Source: Odobenus rosmarus divergens (Eukaryota; Chordata; Mammalia; Carnivora; Odobenidae). From it: 64,000 nucleotides of DNA. The notes under the pieces were generated by a model. That model saw only the letters and a list, made by a program, of their open reading frames with translations, searched no databases and was not told the origin of the DNA. The position numbers and the translations under genes are program-made. Below are positions 57,657-64,000 of the stretch, piece after piece; position 1 is the first letter of the stretch, and the number at the start of each line of letters is the position of its first letter. The stretch lies in assembly GCF_000321225.1 (NCBI RefSeq), contig NW_004450465.1:1879078-1943077 (forward strand), given 5' to 3'.

Positions 57657-57863
57657 GCGCCTGGGTGGCTCAGTCGTTAAGCGTCTGCCTTTGGCTCAGG
57701 CCATGATCCCAGGGTCCTGGGATCATGCCCTGCATTGGGCTCCCTGCTCAGTGGGAAGCCTGCTTCTCCCTCTCCCACTCCCCCCTGCTTGTGTTCCCTC
57801 TCTCGCTGTGTCTCTCTCTGTCAAATAAATAAATAAAATCTTTAAAAAAACAAAAAACAAAAA
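57657..57863 (+). mobile_element. SINEC-type SINE in MaLR LTR
   Basis: TSD acaaattacaaactggg at about 57640-57656 and 57864-57880. Complete head, body and tail. Confidence 0.95.
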
Positions 57864-58505
57864 ACAAATTACAAACTGGGTGACTTAAAACAACAAAAAT
57901 TTATTCTTTCACAGTTTTGATGGCCACTGGTCCACTCCTTCTGGAAGCTCTAGAGGAGAATTCTTCCTTGCCTCTTCCAGCTTCTCAGGCCTATCAGCAT
58001 TGGTTCTCTTCAGTGACTTATAACCACACCACTCCAATCTCTCCCTCTATCTTTACATGACCTTCCCCTTGGTGTGTCTTCTATTTTTCTGTCTCATAAG
58101 GATACTTGTCATTAGATTTAAGGTCCACCTGGATAATCCAGAATGATCTCACCTTAAGATCCTTAACAATTACATCTCTGAATATACCTTTTCCAAGCAA
58201 GGTAACATTCACAGGTTCTAGTAATTTGACATCTTTTGGGGGGGGGGCTCCCATTCAACCCACTACATACTATAATATGGATGAACCTAAAAACACATTG
58301 TGCTAAATGAAAGAAGCTAGATACAACAAGTCATATATATCATACATGAACCCATTTATCTGAAAGCAGATTAGTGGTTGCCTAGGGCTGGGGGTAGGAA
58401 AAGGGAAGAACTGAACATGACTTCTTTTTAGGGTAATGAAGATGTTATAAATTAGGTTGCTGTTATGGTTGCACAACTCTGTAAATATATTAAAAATCAT
58501 TTAAT

Positions 58506-58789
58506 TTCCCCACCCTCTTCTAATTTCAGCTAGAATCAGTATAGCTAAGTCCTCATTAAATTCCTAAAATGATCATCAGTAATTAAACATGCCTGAAGGC
58601 CACTCTAGGAAAACTTGGATGAGAAAGTTGATCAAATGGAATTAAAAGAGACCTTCAGTTTAAAATAATACCAATATTTCTTATTAGATAAAAATTTACT
58701 CCCTAATCTTATAAACCAAATTACTTAATGGAGGAGAAAAACTCATGAAGCACCACCCAGAAAGAAAAGAAAGAGGAGCTCAACTGGAA
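58506..58789. other. Intron, no feature recognised
   Basis: Unassigned. Confidence 0.4.
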
Positions 58790-59760
58790 AGATCTGGAAA
58801 AGATTCCACAGAGGTGTGTATGTTGGGAAGAGTTGAGATTCTGCAAGTGAAATTTAGGTGGAGGGATGGGGGATCCTAATAACTGATAGAGAAAACGCCA
58901 AGATAAGGTGGCTTGCAGAAGCACAGCTATTCTAGGAACAACAAGTAGTCTGCTTTGACAGAAGGATGAGGTGCGCAGTGGGCATAAGTGGAAGATGAGA
59001 CTGTCACAGGCACTGGCAATCACAAGATTATAAGGGTATCCTATGAGACATACTGGGATTAGGGGCTTTATGGTCTAGGAGACTCTGAAGCCACTAAACA
59101 GAGGAGTGACTGAAGTTATTTAACCAGATCTGTGTTTTAGAAAACCACTCATGTGGCAGTGGGCAAGACTGCTTGGAAGGGACAGGTCTGTACTGTGTAG
59201 CCCAGGTGAGAGATGATCAGGACCTGGGCTAAGGCAAGGGGTGTGGAAGGTGTAAAGGAAACTCTGAAGAGCGCTAGGGGGGTGCACTATTCATTCAGTG
59301 AGGCAGGGTTGTGGAAGGGTGGTATAAAACAGAAAATAATATTAAAGGAGGTAAGAGCAAGTTCAAGTTGAAATACTTGTGTGACAGCCAGGTGGAGAAT
59401 CTTGTACAGAACGTGTGAAAGAAACACAATTAGGTGTCATTAGAATGTAGACAGAGATACAATTGTGGGAGAAGGCAGACTCCCATGGAACAGATCCTGA
59501 AGGAATAGGCAGCAAAAAGTTAAAGAAGTAAAATAGGAGACAAGAAAGTATGAGAGACAGAGAGGATAGTGTTAGAAAAGCTGAAGGAGAAAGTTCAAAA
59601 GGAAGGTGTGATCAAGAGTGTCAATTCCAAAGAGATACTGAGTAAAACAAGGAGTGAAAAGCCTTCATTAGAATTAACAGGTAAAGGTCATAGAGGAGGT
59701 CTGCAAGAGAAATTTCAGTAGAATGATGGGGGCAGTCAGAATGCTATGGAAATTAGGAGT
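58790..59760 (-). mobile_element. L2 LINE, antisense
   Basis: 'gtagcccaggtgagagatgatc', 'gatcaagagtgtcaattcc', 'aatttcagtagaatgatggggg' and the preceding reversed 3' UTR run in L2 order (shortened). The purine-rich look is that of reversed L2. Confidence 0.75.
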
Positions 59761-59929
59761 GGGAGTGATAAGGAAAAGACAGCTGGTGAAGAGTGTTCCT
59801 GCATAATATGCTATTTAAATACATATAAGAATCAATAAAACATGGCCAGGATAAAAAGGAATAGAACTGAGGAAGAAAGGCTGAGGAGACAATACAACAT
59901 TTCATTTGGCTCCTAAATGAGAAGGGGTT

Positions 59930-60300
59930 GTGGGGTAGATTTGAGAGACAGAATTTATGGCAGAAGAAATACCATGAGCAAAGGCCTTGAAAGGAATGGT
60001 GCACAGTCTGATTACAGTTACAGTGTGTGTATGAGGGTGAGGTAGGGAAGGGGAGGGAGGGTTGTACACATGTCTAGAAATGAGGATGGAAAGCCTAGGA
60101 CTGCAAACCTGGTTAGGGAGTACACCAATATACTGGAAACTGGGAAACAACAGAGTCAACACCAATAAGGGGTTTAGGATCATGAAGGGCAGACCTGAAC
60201 TCCCCTCCTGGGCAAGAGTGGTGCCCCAAAGTCAGCCTGGACTTGTGCTCTAATAACAGGGCTTGATCCGTGGCTGCAAAGTATAGAGCCGAGAAAGTAT
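59930..60300 (-). mobile_element. Second L2 3' region, antisense
   Basis: 'accatgagcaaaggccttg' and 'ggatcatgaagggcagacc' return to 3'-UTR-proximal L2 text, so this is a separate copy or a rearranged piece. Confidence 0.6.
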
Positions 60301-61444
60301 GAAGACACTGTCACTGACAAATGTCCCGAACAACAGAGAATGATATCATTATTAACATAAATGGAGAACTGAAGAAGACACAAAAGAATGAAATTAAATT
60401 AGTAAAGATCCAGAGCTTCTAATAGTATATATTTCTGACCAACTTGAAATGAACATGAAGAGGTCACTGATGGATTCCAACTCTCAGAGAGGGCACTGAG
60501 AACAGAAAGAAGAATTCTGTAACTTTCCAACTGCATTTCTATGTACTTGATTCAGAAGCAGAAAATTCACATTGAACCCACCTGGGGTATAAAGGTAGTC
60601 ATTCACTGCTAGTCCAGTAATTAATCACTCATTTTATAACAAGTATCACAAAAAGAAATCACATGTAGATTTGGCCTTAAAATGTGAAGAAAAATGAAGT
60701 GTGACTATAATTATAGATGACTGTTTAATTTATGTTAAGAAATAATTACTACCTCTTGTCTGACAAAAGCAAGAGAGAGTACAGTGGGTGGAGGTGGAGA
60801 ATGGAGAGATAGGGAGGAAGGGGAGAGAGAGATGTGGTAGTCAGCACAGGATAAAGTAGATATGACAAATCCGACAGAAATCTGCCTCCACCCACCCTTT
60901 ACCCAAGTACTGCCAGGGGACCACAGTATTTCTGGACCAACTTCTCCCTGGACATTAGCAGGTAGAGTCAGGCTTTCCAACAAGCCACTGAAATATGGAG
61001 CCATTATTCTTTATTTTTAAAAATACCTCTGAAATACAATAGATTTACAAAGTATTCACTCAACCAACCAAGTTTTAAAGCAGCACACTGCACATCTGCA
61101 AAACAGATTCTAAAGATAAAATTTTATGTGCCAAAGAGTGATTCAGTGCAAATTTGAAAATGAGATAAATATTCTTCTTTTGAAAGAGAATGGATGTTTT
61201 TTTCTGACTGAGAAGTTAAACAATGCTTAATCAAGTTGTAGAGTTAAGTAGTGAAGTCAGTTACTTTAGAAGTTTACACTAAAAATAGTGAACCTTTAAA
61301 ATATCTCTAACAAATAATCTTAACAGAACTCTTGTACTTGGAGGATTATTTCCAGAAAATATGAATGCCAAGAAGTGTTTGATAATTTAGAACACTGAAC
61401 TAATAATCTGAATAAAAGCTAAGATTTGGACTAATAACCATGAT
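60301..61444. other. Intron, no feature recognised
   Basis: A purine-rich block lies at 60765-60840. The rest is unassigned. Confidence 0.4.
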
Positions 61445-61580
61445 AGCTCACATTTACATGCTTCAAACGAAGTAAGCACTGTTGTAAGCAGTTTATCATT
61501 TAATCCTCACAACTCTATTATGAAGAAACTATTATTATAATCTGTATTTGACAGAGCAAAACTAAAGCACAAAAGATCAG
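61445..61580 (-). mobile_element. MIR SINE, antisense
   Basis: 'gtttatcatttaatcctcac', 'actattattataatctg'. Confidence 0.75.
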
Positions 61581-62499
61581 CAATAATTTATGTCAATATT
61601 CAGAAAAGCAGAATAATCAACTACTGCCTACTCATGTTTCATATTCTTGTCTACACGAACCCATGAAAACACGTAAGGTCACAACAATTTTGGATTGATA
61701 CTGATGGTGCAAGAAATACTTTTGCTTAACAAAGAATACTGTAAAATTTCCGTATCTATAAAACTAATGCAAGATAAAGCTGAATATTATCTGTATTTTG
61801 CATCCTTTATGAATAAGCAGTGATTTGAAAGTCTCATTATTGTAAAGTATGTTACAGAAATAGAGCACTATTTAACAAAATAAATTCCAACTTTTCTCTT
61901 CCAATGAAGATAATCAATGAGAAAACATTTGCAAAGGATAGAAGGATAAAGGATCCCATTTATTTTAATTGCTTCAGTGCCCCAACCCTCACTTTCCCAT
62001 CCACCCCCACCAAGGCCTACGACACATCTGTTCATAAGCCAGGCATTTTCCTCCTCAGTAAACTCTTGTCAGACACTCTTAAAAGATATCTTTAGTGGGA
62101 TAAAATTTTCTGCATGTAGAGAAGGAGGAACAGCATGTAGAAGAATGAGCAGCAGCTGATACACAGAGTTAAATGGGGAAATAAACAAGGTGAATCCAGG
62201 AAAAGTTTTAAAACTCACCACACAGTTTAAAACCTTGCACAGAGGTATGAACTACTAAGATCAACAGAGCAGGGGAAAACACCCATGTAGCATTTTGCCT
62301 TCAGAAACAAGTCATCTAGGAAAATGGTCAAGAAGTGTTACACACAAGGACAGCCCATGCTGAAAACAGAGGTTGAAACTCTGCAAACTCTCCAAATGCT
62401 CTCTGGCCCTTATGGCTACATAAAGAGGCAAAATAAAGAGATGTTCCCTGTCTATCCCATTACCATTAAATATAATGATATTCATAAAAGCTAAACACG
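61581..62499. other. Intron, no feature recognised
   Basis: Unassigned. Confidence 0.4.
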
Positions 62500-62690
62500 T
62501 ATTCTGTTTATATTATACCAGCCCACTATGCTAAGGGCTTTTTATCTCATTTTAAACTCAACATTGAAGTAGATACCTTTATCATTCTCATTTCATGCAT
62601 AAGGTGTGAAAAGTTGTGTAATTTCGCCAGGATCACACAGTCACTGAAAGAGTTAGGATTCTAATCCAGGTCAACCTGCTTATTAGTTAA
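62500..62690 (-). mobile_element. MIR SINE, antisense
   Basis: 'ccactatgctaagggc', 'cgccaggatcacacagtcac' and 'attctaatccaggtc'. Confidence 0.8.
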
Positions 62691-62910
62691 TTAATAATTA
62701 ATATCCTTAATTAAAGGATAATTGTGTGTAGACCTCTGGCTGAATAATTATCGTATAAAATTGGATCAGACACTACTAAGTAAACAGAGTATTCCAGGGT
62801 TATATGGCTTGATGTCTGATATAGCAACTTTGAAAAATACGATTTACAATACCGTTAGTCTAATTTCCCTAAAACACTCATTACATGTCTCCCTAAAATA
62901 TTAAAAGGTT

Positions 62911-63113
62911 AGAGGCCCCTGGGTGGCTCAGTCGGTTAAGTGATTTCAGCTCAGGTCATGACCTCAGGGTTGTGAGATTGAGCCCCGTGTTGGGCTCTGC
63001 ACTGGGCATGGAGCCTGCTTAAGATTCTCTATCTCCCTCTGCCCCTCCCCCCCGACTTGCACACATGTGCTCTTTCTTTCTCTCTCAAAAAAAAAAATTA
63101 ATTAATTAATTAA
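62911..63113 (+). mobile_element. SINEC-type SINE with (AATT)n tail
   Basis: TSD ttaaaaggtt at 62901-62910 and 63114-63123. Head 'aggcccctgggtggctcag', an older 'cactgggcatggagcctg' body, and a tail that has become (AATT)n at 63097-63117. Confidence 0.95.
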
Positions 63114-63398
63114 TTAAAAGGTTTGATTTCATTGTTTGGCTTTCACCTACCCCTACAGTTAATTAGCGGTCAGCACAAAACTTAAATTTACTCTAGGAGA
63201 AATGAGGACCAGAATACAACTGCAAAAATGACCCATCCTATAACTGAAAAGACCATCAAAGGTTAAATATCTTAGTAAGGCAGATACTGCTTTAGTACAT
63301 TTAAATAAACAAAAGTTTTCATACACTTCCCCCACCAGGAGTTGTCTAAAGTACTGTGAGATCCAGGATTTGGAATCTAATGAAATATCTCCTCTAGT

Positions 63399-63604
63399 AG
63401 GGCGCCGGGGTGGCTCAGTTACTCAAGTGTCAGCCTTCAGCTCAGGTCATGATCCCAGGATGCTGGGATAGAGCCCTACATAGGGCTCCCTGCTCTACAA
63501 GGAGTCTGCTTCTCCTTCTGACTCTCCCCCTGACTCTGTTCATGTGCGTGTGGTGTCTCTCTCACTCTCAAATAAATAAAATCTTAAAAAAAGAAAGAAA
63601 GAAA
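63399..63604 (+). mobile_element. SINEC-type SINE
   Basis: Imperfect 17-bp TSDs (gaaatatctcctctagt, gaaataccacctctagt) at 63382-63398 and 63605-63621. Tail (GAAA)n. Confidence 0.95.
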
Positions 63605-63621
63605 GAAATACCACCTCTAGT

Positions 63622-64000
63622 GAAATATCAGTTTATTGCCTTGGACTCTCTGCTGCCCAACTATAGATATACAGATAGTTCTTTGAGGATTTTTTTTTTC
63701 TTTTTTGAGGGGAGGGGGAGGGGAGGGTACTGAGCTGCCTAAAATAGTATTTATTTGTACTTTTTGCAGAAAATGTCTGTAGTTGCCCCCTAGATCATCA
63801 AAGAAATACAACAAAGTAAGAATGCAGCTCTAGGTAATCTAAAATTTACAATGGCCCAAGTAAGATCTTCAGAGAACTGACTGTATATTTAGACTGCATT
63901 TCTTTGGCCCTCTCTCAGAATATCTTCTCCTGAATTACATTTCTTGGTGCTTGACTTATACTGTCAGGTCCAACAAAAAAAAGTAACAGGAATACAATAC
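63622..64000. other. Intron, no feature recognised
   Basis: T-run followed by G-rich 'ggggagggggagggg' near 63708-63726. Otherwise unassigned. Confidence 0.45.

Larger units (their letters stand above)
57455..58264 (-). mobile_element. ERVL-MaLR LTR (MLT1-like), antisense, split by SINE(s)
   Basis: 'ctgccataacaaattacaaac', 'taaaacaacaaaaatttattc', 'ctaagggg'-type text 'gctctagaggagaattc', 'ccacctggataatccag' and 'ccattcaacccactac'. Solo LTR with no coding part. A short 'actacata' occurs at both edges. Confidence 0.8.
56715..58505 (+). mobile_element. Old L1M ORF2 end and 3' UTR, split by a MaLR LTR
   Basis: 56715-57450 has ORF2 C-terminal text ('ggccaactgattttcaac', 'tgtgcttcaaaggatac', 'gatgaatggataaac'). 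58265-58505 resumes with 'atggatgaacctaaaaacac', 'agattagtggttgcctaggg' and 'ggttgcacaactctg'. Confidence 0.85.
49322..64000 (-). other. WDR70: WDR70 intron upstream of the exon (5' part beyond window)
   Basis: At least 14.7 kb without a recognised exon. The interval is dominated by an old sense-strand L1, an antisense L1, a MaLR LTR, L2 and SINEs, listed separately. Confidence 0.7.

Overview
The window is intronic mammalian DNA from a carnivore. The main evidence is about 27 copies or fragments of a tRNA-Lys-derived SINE of the carnivore SINEC type: a GC-rich head with the phrase 'gcctgggtggctcag', a CT-rich body, and a tail of the form AATAAATAAAATCTTT plus poly(A). Many have clear target-site duplications (TSDs). 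Young L1 copies with a G-rich carnivore-type 3' UTR accompany them. The SINE body variants look caniform and possibly arctoid (bear, seal or mustelid), but that narrower call is weak.

Only one piece of a cellular protein-coding gene was recognised: a 175-bp exon on the minus strand at 49147-49321. It encodes 58 residues of the WD-repeat protein WDR70, with a good acceptor and a GTAAGT donor. The rest of the window is therefore read as two large WDR70 introns: 1-49146 downstream of the exon in gene sense, and 49322-64000 upstream. No promoter, CpG island or complete RNA gene was found.

Layout. 1-9 kb: a 3'-less L1 ORF2 fragment, a SINE, old hAT/MIR/L2 copies, a GC-rich patch near 4.8-5.2 kb, a young L1 at 6.1 kb and a long antisense L2. 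9-18 kb: SINEs, old L1, an 815-bp assembly gap, an L2 with a nested MIR, and an L2 holding an L1 that itself holds a SINE. 18-24 kb: the longest stretch free of SINEs and young L1. It ends with the most unusual object in the window, a tailless insertion of a 5' tRNA-Val half at 23919-23960 with an 11-bp TSD. 24-33 kb: an inverted SINE pair, a young L1 with a dimeric 3' UTR, and an L1 inside a SINE. 33-46 kb: a solo LTR, L2, a double SINE insertion at one target, an L1 broken by a gap, and an ERVL-MaLR LTR inside a hAT element. 46-53 kb: the exon, then a long old L1 carrying a SINE, a tiny inversion-bearing L1 and a young L1. 53-64 kb: an antisense old L1, an L1M/MaLR/SINE nest with a suspicious gap, L2, MIR and two SINEs.

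There is no operon or pathway to describe. Six of seven young L1 copies lie antisense to WDR70, the usual tolerated orientation inside introns. Repeat family names come from recognised consensus phrases, not from a library search; boundaries without a stated TSD are approximate.
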